Assembly (NCBI RefSeq): GCF_002865585.1
Contig: NZ_CP025581.1
Span: forward strand, 1,054,001 to 1,118,000
DNA length: 64,000 nt
Direction: 5' to 3'
DNA from: Nocardioides houyundeii
Lineage (GTDB): Bacteria; Actinomycetota; Actinomycetes; Propionibacteriales; Nocardioidaceae
Under the pieces are notes generated by a model. That model saw only the letters and a list, made by a program, of their open reading frames with translations, had not been told where the DNA came from and ran no database searches. Shown piece after piece: positions 8,195 to 16,178 of this stretch. A program made the position numbers and the translations under genes. How positions within the stretch are numbered: the first letter of the stretch is position 1; each line of letters starts with the position of its first letter.

Positions 8195-9637
8195 GTGAGT
8201 GCGCTCTTCGAGGTGCCCCCGACTCGCGACCAGCCGTGGGCGCGCTCGCTGCGGGCGCGGCTGCGGTCGGGACTCGCGGTCTCCCTGCTGGTCTGCCTGG
8301 GCACCACGGTGGCCGGCGGCTGGTACGGCGCCCGCCAGGGGGCCGTCGACGAGGCCACGTCGGTGGTGCTGATCAGCCCGCTGGCCGGCAACCCCTTCAG
8401 CCCCGACGGCGCCGGGAGCGACCTGGTCAACCTGGAGACCGAGGCACAGCTCGTCCGCTCCGACACGGTGGCCGACGACGTCATCACCGACCTGGGTCTG
8501 GACCTGACGCCCGCCGAGCTGCTGGACGGCATCACCGTCGAGGTGCCGCCCAACACCCAGATCCTGCGCATCACCGCCGCCTCGGAGTCCGCGGACGACG
8601 CCCTGGCTCGGTCCCAGGCCGTCGCCGAGTCCTACCTGGAGTTCCGCCAGTCGCGTGCCCGGGCCGCCTCCAGCATCCTCGCCGACCAGGTCGCCGAGCA
8701 GGTGGCCGAGGGACAGGCCGACCTGACGAAGAAGACCAGGCAGCTCGGGGGCCAGGACCCCGCCTCCGCCAACGCAGTGCTGCTGCGCCAGCAGGTCATC
8801 GACGGGACCACGCAGCTGGGCGAGCTGCGCGCCCAGCTGGCTGCCCTGCAGGCGACCCGCGCCGACCCGGGCGAGGTGGTCACGCCGGCCGCCCTGCCCA
8901 AGCCGGGGCCGCTGGGCACGCGCGAGCTGATGGCAGGACTCGGGCTGCTGCTGGGGATCGCCGGCTGCCTGGCCTATGCCGCGGTGCGGGCCCGCCGTGA
9001 CCCCCGGGTCCGGGCGGTCACCGACCTGGTCGACGTCGGCGTCCCGGTGCTGGGCGAGGTGGTCGCCGACGGCGACGGGGACGACCTGGCCACCGCCGGA
9101 CTGCGGGCGGCGATCCTGGCCGCCCTGCCGCAGCGCCCCCTCACCCTGGCGGTGGTCGGAGCCGACGAGGAGGTGCGCGTGGCCGAGGGACTGGGCCGCA
9201 GCATCGCCCGGGCTCGGCACGAGGTGCTGCTGGTCGACCTGGTCGGCCGGCACGGCGACCGGGAAGGGCTCTCCGACCTGGTGCTGGACCGCGCCGCCGT
9301 CGACGACGTGACCCTGCCGGTCACCGCGCACCTGTCCAAGGTCGCCCCCGGCCGCTCGCCCGAGCGGCTGGCCGACCTGCTCGGCTCGCCCGACATGTCG
9401 GTGACCATGGAGGACCTGGGCAAGCGGTGCGACGTGGTGCTGCTCGACGCCGGATCCTCCTCCGAGGCGGTCTCCCACGCGGTGGTGCGCCACACCCACG
9501 GGGTGCTGCTCGAGGTCCTGGCGGGCCAGACCACCCTGGACGACATCAGCGCGGCCCGCTCCGTGGTCTGGGGCGCCGGGGGCCAGGTCATCGGCCTGGT
9601 GCTGGTCCACGGATCGGGCAAGCGCTCCCATGACTGA
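8195..9637 (+). CDS. Wzz-type chain-length protein with degenerate BY-kinase domain
   Basis: Predicted protein of 480 residues. A first membrane helix (SGLAVSLLVCLGTTVAGGWY), an external segment with a coiled-coil part near 150-210, and a second helix (ELMAGLGLLLGIAGCLAYAA) give the Wzz topology. The cytosolic C-terminal half resembles capsular tyrosine kinases, but the place of the Walker A loop reads VVGADEEVRVAEGLGRS, without GK[ST], and no Tyr cluster ends the protein. LLVDLVGRHGD and VVLLDAGSS keep the Walker A'/B-like strands. It probably regulates polymer length without kinase activity. The GTG at 8195 follows AGGGG. It overlaps the next gene by 8 bases. Confidence 0.82.
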   Translation: MSALFEVPPTRDQPWARSLRARLRSGLAVSLLVCLGTTVAGGWYGARQGAVDEATSVVLISPLAGNPFSPDGAGSDLVNLETEAQLVRSDTVADDVITDLGLDLTPAELLDGITVEVPPNTQILRITAASESADDALARSQAVAESYLEFRQSRARAASSILADQVAEQVAEGQADLTKKTRQLGGQDPASANAVLLRQQVIDGTTQLGELRAQLAALQATRADPGEVVTPAALPKPGPLGTRELMAGLGLLLGIAGCLAYAAVRARRDPRVRAVTDLVDVGVPVLGEVVADGDGDDLATAGLRAAILAALPQRPLTLAVVGADEEVRVAEGLGRSIARARHEVLLVDLVGRHGDREGLSDLVLDRAAVDDVTLPVTAHLSKVAPGRSPERLADLLGSPDMSVTMEDLGKRCDVVLLDAGSSSEAVSHAVVRHTHGVLLEVLAGQTTLDDISAARSVVWGAGGQVIGLVLVHGSGKRSHD

Positions 9638-12092
9638 GACCCCGGCTGAGGTGGACGCCGAGATCGGTGCCGGCAGCGGTCCCGGCAGCGGGGACTCTGC
9701 CGCGCGCCACCTGCGCCAGGTGGCGCGCGGCGCGGGGCTGAGCCTGGTGGGCTCGGTCGTCTCGGCGGTGACCACGTTCGGCCTGGTGCTGATCGTCGCC
9801 CGCGTCTTCGACAGCCACGTGTCGGGCGTCTTCTTCGCAGCGAGCGCGGTCTTCCTCATCCTGGCCGGCCTGACCGGTCTCGGGGTGGAGGCCGGACTGG
9901 CCCGCTTCGCCCAGCGGCTCGAGCACGACGGTGAGGCCGGCGCGCTCCCGGCACTGATGCGCAGCGCGCGCAACGCGGTCATCGGGACCTCGATCGGCAC
10001 CGCCGTCGTCCTCGCTCTGGCGGCGGACCCCCTGGGCCGGCTCTTCGGCTGGGGGGCGGCCGGTCCCGACCTGCTGCTGCTGGTCGCCGTGGCGCTGCCG
10101 TGCGCGGTCCTGGCCGAGTACGCCCAGGCCGGGACCCGCGCCTTCGGGCGGATGCACGAGACCGTCGTGGTGGATCGCATCGGCCGCTCGCTGGCCCAGG
10201 TGCTGGCGGTCCTGCTGGCGGGGCTGGCCGACGCCGACGCGGTCGGGCTGCTGGCGGCGTGGCTCGCCTGGTACCCCGTCTCGGCGGTGTGGTCGCTGGT
10301 CGCCCTGCGCCGGTTCGTCGCCGACCGGCTCCCGGCCGACCTGGCGCCGCTGCCGGCACCGACGGCGCAGTTCTGGTCGTTCACCTGGCCCCGCGCGCTC
10401 TCGGTCTTCGCCCGGCTGGGCATCCAGAAGATCGACATCGTGCTGGTGGCGGCGCTGCTGAGCCCGGTCGACGCCGCGCTGTACGCCGCCGCGACCCGTT
10501 TCGTGGCACTGGGGCAGATCGCCACCACGGCGATCACCCAGGTCCTGCAGCCACGGTTCACCACGCTGCTGCTGGAGGGCTCCCACCGCAACCTCACCGT
10601 GGTCCACCAGACCGCCACGGCCTGGAACGTGCTGCTGTCCTGGCCGCTCTACCTGGTGGTCGGCTGCGCACCGTCGGCGTACCTGGCGCTCTTCGGCGCC
10701 GACTACGACGCGTCGCAGGCGCGCTGGGTGGTGGTGGTGATGACGGCGGTGATGCTCGTCTCGGTCGTGACCGGGCCGGTCGACACGCTGCTGGTGATGG
10801 GCGGTCGCAGCGCGACCAGCATGATCAACACCGTGGTGGCGCTGGTCGTCGACCTGACGCTCTGCTTCGCGCTGATCCCGGCCTGGGGGATCACCGGCGC
10901 CGCGGTGGCCTGGGGGAGCGCCGTGCTCGTCAAGGCTGCGCTGGCCCTGTTCTACGTCCGTCGCGACCTGGGCGTGGCGAGCGGCGCCCCGGTGGTCTTC
11001 CTGGCCTGTGGTCTGTGCCTGCTCACCGTGGCCTTCCCGGTCCTGCTGCTCACCCCGCTCGGGGTGCCCTGGCCGGCGTCCGCCGCGGTGGCAGTCCTCA
11101 GCTACTCGGTCGGCGTCGCGCTGCTGCGTCGCCAGCTCCAGCTCGACGTCCTGGGCCGCACCGTGGCACGCAAGCAAGGAGACGAACTCATGGGGGTCAG
11201 GAAGTACACCTCGACACTGCGCCGCAGTGCCCCGGACTGGCTGGTGCGCACGCTGCGGTGCGTCGCGTTCGCCTGGGGATGGCTCACCGCCGACTTCAGG
11301 ATGCAGCCCGACATCGTCGTGGTCGGCGCCCAGCGCTGCGGCACCACCACGCTGTTCCGGATGCTGGAGTCGCACCCGCACCTGGTGCGTCCCACCCAGG
11401 ACAAGGGCACGGGCTACTTCGACGACAACTTCGCCAAGGGGTCGCGGTGGTACCGCGCGCACTTCCCGCTGAAGCTGACCGGGCGACTGCTCGCCGGTCC
11501 CGAGGCCATGGCGTTCGAGTGCAGCGGCTACTACCTCTTCCACCCGCTGGCCGCCGAGCGGCTGGCCGCAGCCCTGCCCCGGGCCCAGGTGGTCGTGCTG
11601 GTGCGCGACCCCGTGGAGCGGGCCATGTCGGCGCACCGCCACGAGCTGGCCCGTGGCTTCGAGGAGCTCCCGCTGGACGAGGCGCTCTCCGTGGAGGGCG
11701 AGCGTCTCGACGGCGAGGTCGACCGTCTGGTGGGCGATCCCGGCTACCGCAGCTACACCCACCGGCACCACGCCTACCTCGCCCGGGGCGAGTACGGCCG
11801 CCAGATCAGCCGGTTCGTGGAGACGATGGGAGCCGAGCGGGTGCACGTGGTGGACGCCGACGCGTTCTTCGACGACCCCGCCCGGGAGTACGCCAAGCTC
11901 CAGCGCGGCCTGGGCATCCCGGTCTACCTGCCGGAGCGGGTCGAGCGCTGGAACGCCCGTCCCGGGGGACCGCGTCTGCCCCGGCAGCGGCGCGAGTCCC
12001 TGCTCCAGCGCTTCGAGGACTCCGACGCCGAGCTCGAGGCGTTCCTCGGGGGTCCGCCGGCCTGGCGCCGGCAGGACCAGGAGAGCTCCTAG
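9630..12092 (+). CDS. Wzx-like polysaccharide flippase fused to a sulfotransferase domain
   Basis: A single open frame of 820 codons. Residues about 30-510 have the many hydrophobic helices of MOP-superfamily flippases, which move lipid-linked repeat units across the membrane. Residues about 521-820 form a PAPS-dependent sulfotransferase: DIVVVGAQRCGTTTLFRML is the 5'-phosphosulfate loop and VVVLVRDPVERAMSAHRHE the 3'-phosphate site. The join contains an in-frame ATG at 11190 preceded by AAGGAG 8 bases upstream, so a separate sulfotransferase may also be made. The domain would face the cytosol if the flippase ends inside. It suggests a sulfated polymer. I know of no standard family with this fusion. 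Confidence 0.85.
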   Translation: MTETPAEVDAEIGAGSGPGSGDSAARHLRQVARGAGLSLVGSVVSAVTTFGLVLIVARVFDSHVSGVFFAASAVFLILAGLTGLGVEAGLARFAQRLEHDGEAGALPALMRSARNAVIGTSIGTAVVLALAADPLGRLFGWGAAGPDLLLLVAVALPCAVLAEYAQAGTRAFGRMHETVVVDRIGRSLAQVLAVLLAGLADADAVGLLAAWLAWYPVSAVWSLVALRRFVADRLPADLAPLPAPTAQFWSFTWPRALSVFARLGIQKIDIVLVAALLSPVDAALYAAATRFVALGQIATTAITQVLQPRFTTLLLEGSHRNLTVVHQTATAWNVLLSWPLYLVVGCAPSAYLALFGADYDASQARWVVVVMTAVMLVSVVTGPVDTLLVMGGRSATSMINTVVALVVDLTLCFALIPAWGITGAAVAWGSAVLVKAALALFYVRRDLGVASGAPVVFLACGLCLLTVAFPVLLLTPLGVPWPASAAVAVLSYSVGVALLRRQLQLDVLGRTVARKQGDELMGVRKYTSTLRRSAPDWLVRTLRCVAFAWGWLTADFRMQPDIVVVGAQRCGTTTLFRMLESHPHLVRPTQDKGTGYFDDNFAKGSRWYRAHFPLKLTGRLLAGPEAMAFECSGYYLFHPLAAERLAAALPRAQVVVLVRDPVERAMSAHRHELARGFEELPLDEALSVEGERLDGEVDRLVGDPGYRSYTHRHHAYLARGEYGRQISRFVETMGAERVHVVDADAFFDDPAREYAKLQRGLGIPVYLPERVERWNARPGGPRLPRQRRESLLQRFEDSDAELEAFLGGPPAWRRQDQESS
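11176..11192 (+). promoter_or_regulatory. Internal ribosome site and in-frame ATG at the flippase/sulfotransferase join
   Basis: AAGGAG (11176-11181), 8 bases, then ATG (11190-11192), in the same frame as the long gene and exactly at the domain border. Translation from here would give a 300-residue stand-alone sulfotransferase. Confidence 0.6.
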
Positions 12093-12099
12093 GGCGCGG

Positions 12100-13359
12100 T
12101 CAGCCCACCCAGCGCTCGAGGGTGGTGAGGGACGCCTCGGTCCGCTCCAGGATCAGCTCGCCGCCGGCCGCCCCGGACATCTCCAGGTAGCGGGCGGTGA
12201 CACCCACCAGGTACGCCGCGGCGACGGCGTACTGCGGGGTCCGCGGGGCGGGCTCGCCGCCTGCCCCGACCAGGGCGGCCCGCATCACCTCCGGGGTGCC
12301 GCCCCGGGCCAGCGTCGCGGCGTTGACCGCGTGGTGCAGCCGGTCCATCCCGCGCGGTACGCCGGTCTCGAAGCGCTCCCAGTCCCACACCAGGCTGGTG
12401 CCGCGCGGGCCGGGGGCCATGTTCCACGGCGTCCAGTCGCCGTGCCAGGCGCCCACCGGGACCGGAGCCCCGAAGCCGTCGGCGAGCGAGTCCAGCGCCG
12501 ACTCGAAACGCTGCACGGCTCGCGCGTCCGACGACCGCGCCGCGCGGCGGCGGCAGGTGTCCCACCAGGGCAGCTGCGGCATCTCGGTGGCCGGCTCCTC
12601 GAACGCGTCGGCGAGCTCGGCCATCGCCTCCACCGGAGCGCCGCCCCGGGCTCGAAGCGCGGCGGCGGGACCGACGGCGAGGTGCTCCTGGACCAGCACC
12701 ACCAGGTCGCGCCACTCGCCGACGTGCAGCAGCGCGGGCACCCTCAGGCTCCGGAAGCCCTTGCCGCCCAGCGTCGCCAGGGCGGCGGCCTCGGCACAGA
12801 CGTCGGAGCGGGAGGTGGGGGAGACCCCGAGCTTGGCGAACCCCACCGATCGACCGTCCGGCCCGAAGAGCTGGAGCACCGGCTTGCGGTTGACCCGCGC
12901 GGGACCGATGCCGAGGCTGAAGCTGACCCGCCCCACCCCGAGCACCTCGCCGAGGTGGTCTGCCAGCGACGGCGTCGCGGCCGAAGCGGTCGGGTGGACG
13001 CGGATCCGGTCCATCAGCAGCCCGGCGCCTCCCAGCCGCAGCGCGGTCGCCCCGGAGATCCGGGCCGCGATCTCGGTGGAGCGCGCGGCGCTGCTGAAGC
13101 GCAGCACCGAGCGCGAGGCCGGTGCTGCCGCGACCGGAAGCAGCAGACGCGGACCGTGCGCGCCTCCCAGCACCGCCAGCTCGGCCACGGCTCGGGGGTC
13201 GGGCTGCCGGGCCCTGACCCGCGAGACCTCGGCGCCGGGCCACAGCAGCTCGACGGTGCGCAGCAACGCGGTCATCGACTCGTGCTCACCGGCTCCCTCC
13301 CGGGGGGCGCCCGACTGAGCGGTCGCAGCGGTCGGAGCGGTCGGGTCGTGTGGGGTCAC
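12100..13359 (-). CDS. APH-like kinase (aminoglycoside phosphotransferase fold)
   Basis: About 419 residues. The C-terminal half carries the kinase-like signature: WHGDWTPWNM near residue 302 (HGDxxxxN, catalytic Asp) and LVWDWERFETG near 325 (metal-binding Asp). The N-terminal half is unlike antibiotic kinases and has RKPVLQLFGPDGRSVGFAKLG, a possible nucleotide-lobe strand with Lys. The substrate is unknown; a sugar or lipid precursor of the nearby polymer is an inference from context. The start is uncertain: GTG at 13359 has no clear ribosome site, and ATG at 13275 (MTALLRTVE) would drop a Pro/Ala-rich leader. It follows the hydrolase gene by about 40 bases on the same strand, probably as an operon. 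Confidence 0.72.
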   Translation of the reverse strand: MTPHDPTAPTAATAQSGAPREGAGEHESMTALLRTVELLWPGAEVSRVRARQPDPRAVAELAVLGGAHGPRLLLPVAAAPASRSVLRFSSAARSTEIAARISGATALRLGGAGLLMDRIRVHPTASAATPSLADHLGEVLGVGRVSFSLGIGPARVNRKPVLQLFGPDGRSVGFAKLGVSPTSRSDVCAEAAALATLGGKGFRSLRVPALLHVGEWRDLVVLVQEHLAVGPAAALRARGGAPVEAMAELADAFEEPATEMPQLPWWDTCRRRAARSSDARAVQRFESALDSLADGFGAPVPVGAWHGDWTPWNMAPGPRGTSLVWDWERFETGVPRGMDRLHHAVNAATLARGGTPEVMRAALVGAGGEPAPRTPQYAVAAAYLVGVTARYLEMSGAAGGELILERTEASLTTLERWVG

Positions 13360-13398
13360 CGGGTCATTGTGTCGGCCCGGAGCGGCTGCCGGGGCCAA

Positions 13399-14940
13399 TC
13401 ACCGCCTGGGGAGGACGGGCGCCTGCTGCTGGGCGGCGGCGAAGGCCGCGATCTTGGCCTGGCTGGCCACCGGGAAGCTGTTGCCACCGCTGTTGAGCGC
13501 GGTGTTGAAGTAGGCCATCGCCACGCCCCCGGTCGCCGTCATCTCGGCGTGCGTCCGCGGGATCCAGTCCGGGTCGAGGGCGAAGGACTCATCGGTCTGG
13601 CCCGTCTCGGCCAGCGCCCAGGTGGTGTTGTTGGCCTTGGCCCAGCTGCCGAGCTTGTCGAAGTAGTCGCTCTTGATCCGGTCGGGCTTGGTCAGCTTGC
13701 TGCCGTCGCTGCGGGTGGTCAGGTGGAAGTTGTAGACGTCGAAGCCGGCCACGTCGATCTTCACGTTGCGGGGCCAGATGTTGTCCAGCTGGTACTCCGC
13801 CGGACCGTAGAGCTGGTTCCACCCGGTGGTGATCACCGTGTAGGCGACGTTCGGCGCGGCACTGCGTACCAGCGGTGCCAGACGCTCCTGCATGGCACGC
13901 CAGGCGAGGATGTTGCCGTCCTTCTCCGGCTCGTGGTGGAAAGCGACCCACACCGGGCCGTCGAGCGCTGCGAGCTTGTGCGCCAGGTCCAGGGCCCAGG
14001 CGTCGCCCTTGCCGGCGGCCATGTCCTCCCAAGACATCGGCATCTTGAAGCTGATCCACGGCAGCCGGCCCGCGGCGATGTCGCTCTTGGAGACCGCCAC
14101 CGCCTTGTCGACCTGGCTGCCTTGGAAGTAGGTGCGGCGGACGCCGAGCCGGGCGCCGGTGGCGGCCTCCATCGGTGCAGGGTCGGTGTTGGAGCCGTAG
14201 GCAGCTCCCATGTAGGAGCCGCAGGAGGGCAGGCCCCGGGTGCTGAAGGTGCAGCCGTTGCTCAAGATCCCGGCCGTGTCATCGGGAACGGCCGTGGGGG
14301 TCGCGGTCGGGGTCGGCTTCGGGGTCGGCTTGGGCGTCGGGACGGACCCGGCCCGGCGCCGGATCTTGACGTCGTCCAGCAGGATGCGGTCCTTGCGGGA
14401 CTGCCGGGCGCGGACCTCGACGGTGAGCACGGAGGTCTCGGAGCTGCGCACGATGTCGACCGAGGCGCGCTTCCAGACCGGGCCCACCTTGATCCGGTCG
14501 CCCTCGGTGCTCAGGGTGCGGCCGGTGGCCGGCTCCACCTCCTTCACGACGAGACGGGCCGGAACCACCCCGCGGGGGGAGCGCAGCCAGGCGCTCACGA
14601 CGTGCTCGCTGCCGACCAGGCGGCGGGCGGAGGCGGTGGCGCGAGCCATCACGCTCCCCGGGCGGCGGGCGTGCAGTCGCACCGCGGCGGAGGAGCCGCG
14701 TCCGTTCTTGACCTGGGTCAGCCTCGTCCGGCGGCTGGTGCTCCAGCCCTTGGTCCCGAACTCGAAGGTCTGGTTGTAGACCGTGTCCGCGCCCTCGGCC
14801 GGCGCGGCGGCGCTGACGAGGGGAGCCGCCGCGGTCTCGGAGCTGGCCAGTGACGGCGACGCGAGCAGCAGACCGGTGGGCAGGACGAGCATCAGGCCCG
14901 TGAAAAGGGCGCGCTCGTACACCGAATGTGGTTTCGTCAC
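13399..14940 (-). CDS. Secreted glycoside hydrolase, GH26-like, with N-terminal binding domain
   Basis: Predicted protein of 513 residues with a signal peptide (ALFTGLMLVLPTGLLLASPSLA), a beta-sandwich-like region (about 50-190, ending LLDDVKIRRR), a PTPKPTPKPTPTATPT linker, and a TIM-barrel catalytic part. VWVAFHHEPEKDGN near residue 333 and TTWALAETGQT near 445 supply plausible acid/base and nucleophile glutamates in the clan-A pattern. Such enzymes in exopolysaccharide loci often trim or release polymer. The GTG at 14940 is the only sensible start upstream of the signal peptide. The exact GH family is inferred from motifs only. Confidence 0.78.
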   Translation of the reverse strand: MTKPHSVYERALFTGLMLVLPTGLLLASPSLASSETAAAPLVSAAAPAEGADTVYNQTFEFGTKGWSTSRRTRLTQVKNGRGSSAAVRLHARRPGSVMARATASARRLVGSEHVVSAWLRSPRGVVPARLVVKEVEPATGRTLSTEGDRIKVGPVWKRASVDIVRSSETSVLTVEVRARQSRKDRILLDDVKIRRRAGSVPTPKPTPKPTPTATPTAVPDDTAGILSNGCTFSTRGLPSCGSYMGAAYGSNTDPAPMEAATGARLGVRRTYFQGSQVDKAVAVSKSDIAAGRLPWISFKMPMSWEDMAAGKGDAWALDLAHKLAALDGPVWVAFHHEPEKDGNILAWRAMQERLAPLVRSAAPNVAYTVITTGWNQLYGPAEYQLDNIWPRNVKIDVAGFDVYNFHLTTRSDGSKLTKPDRIKSDYFDKLGSWAKANNTTWALAETGQTDESFALDPDWIPRTHAEMTATGGVAMAYFNTALNSGGNSFPVASQAKIAAFAAAQQQAPVLPRR

Positions 14941-15040
14941 TGGGATCCGAACCTTCGTCGAGGGCGGGGCGGCGTTGGTGAGAGGCCACCGCCGACGAGC
15001 CGAGGGTGTGAGAAGAGAGACACCTCGGCCTGAAGGAAAA

Positions 15041-15091
15041 GTACCCCAATATGCGGTACCGCGTCCGGCGAATGTCCCCTAATTGGGGTAC
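15041..15091 (-). promoter_or_regulatory. Paired GTACCCCAAT operator upstream of the hydrolase operon
   Basis: GTACCCCAAT (15041-15050) and its exact reverse complement ATTGGGGTAC (15082-15091) are separated by 31 bases. The second copy sits inside CCCCTAATTGGGG (15077-15089). The pair lies 100-150 bases before the hydrolase start in a gap of about 305 bases (14941-15245) that holds no gene. It matches the motif found at the other promoters of the locus. Confidence 0.6.
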
Positions 15092-15245
15092 GTACTTAGG
15101 GCTATTGAAATGGCCCGCAACTGCCCCTCAGGACAGCCGAAAAACGTGTCCACGCAGGTCAGCGCCGTGCTAAATGGCAGACCGGAGGACCGAGCCCACG
15201 CGGTCCGTCGATCAGTCGTCTTCGGTCGCTGTCAAGTCCGAGGCG

Positions 15246-16178
15246 TCAGATGCCTCGGCCGTTCCGGTGCGCGAGGTCCATCAGCCGCTCGGCGGAGACG
15301 ACCCGCAGCGCCACGGCGGCCGCCAGCCAGGCCCGCAGCTCCCGGGGCCGGGTGCGCATGGTCTGCATGATGGCGGCGCGCGCCCCCGGGCTGCGCATCG
15401 CGGCGAGGGCGAACGCGCGCTGGCCCTGGAGACGCCCCAGGGCCTGGGGGTCGGCGTGGAACTCCGGGTGCTTGGCCAGCCAGTAGTCCGTGGCCGCGAC
15501 GATCGTGGGCCACCGTTGGGAGAACATCGACTGCCCCCACTGCACCCGCACCAGGGGCTGCTCCACGACGGCGAACGAGCCGTGGCGGGCCGCCCGGATG
15601 ATCCAGTCGTAGTCCTCCCCGTGGCTGCCGGGGATCTCCTCGTCGACCAGGCCGATCGCGCCCAGCAGCGCCTCGCGGCGCACCACCACCGTGGAGGGGT
15701 GTGCCGCCATCACCCGGTGCCGCACCAGGTTGGCCAGGGTGAGCTCGTCGCGGGTCGCGACCCGGGAGGTCTGGGAGTCGCGATAGACGACCACGATGCC
15801 GGTCACCGAGGTCGGGGCGCCCGTCCGCTCCAGCTCGTGCACCTGCGCGGTGATCTTGGTGGGGAGCCACTCGTCGTCGTCGTCGCAGAAGCTGACCAGC
15901 GGGGCGCTGCCGGCCAGCACGCCGCTGTTGCGGGCGCCTGCCAGCCCGGGTGCGCGCGGGTTGTCCAGCGCGGTGACCGGACGCCGTACGTCGTCGCGGG
16001 TCACCGAGGGGTCGACGGGGCACTGGTCGAAGACCACCCAGGTGCGCACCACCCCGGCGTAGTCCTGGGCCGCGATGGCCGCCAGGGCACGGGCCAGGAG
16101 GTCGGGCCGGTTGCGGGTCGCCACCACGACGTCGACGTCGGGCAGGGTCGCCTCGTGCCCCGGGTGCAGCGGACTCAC
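15246..16178 (-). CDS. Family 2 glycosyltransferase
   Basis: Predicted protein of 310 residues with a GT-A fold start: VDVVVATRNRPDLLARAL, then ARNSGVLAGSAPLVSFCDDDDEW, where the DDD run is the metal/UDP-sugar site, and GSHGEDYDWIIRAARHG, the ED acceptor motif. No membrane helix is apparent, so it should work at the inner face of the membrane on the lipid-linked unit. The GTG at 16176-16178 overlaps the stop of the polymerase gene (GTGA), so the two are co-translated. The donor sugar is unknown. Confidence 0.88.
   Translation of the reverse strand: MSPLHPGHEATLPDVDVVVATRNRPDLLARALAAIAAQDYAGVVRTWVVFDQCPVDPSVTRDDVRRPVTALDNPRAPGLAGARNSGVLAGSAPLVSFCDDDDEWLPTKITAQVHELERTGAPTSVTGIVVVYRDSQTSRVATRDELTLANLVRHRVMAAHPSTVVVRREALLGAIGLVDEEIPGSHGEDYDWIIRAARHGSFAVVEQPLVRVQWGQSMFSQRWPTIVAATDYWLAKHPEFHADPQALGRLQGQRAFALAAMRSPGARAAIMQTMRTRPRELRAWLAAAVALRVVSAERLMDLAHRNGRGI

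Noticed and set aside
9588..11846. 752-codon minus-strand frame opposite the flippase
   Set aside because: It is His/Gln/Arg rich with no recognisable fold, whereas the plus strand has clear membrane helices and sulfotransferase motifs.
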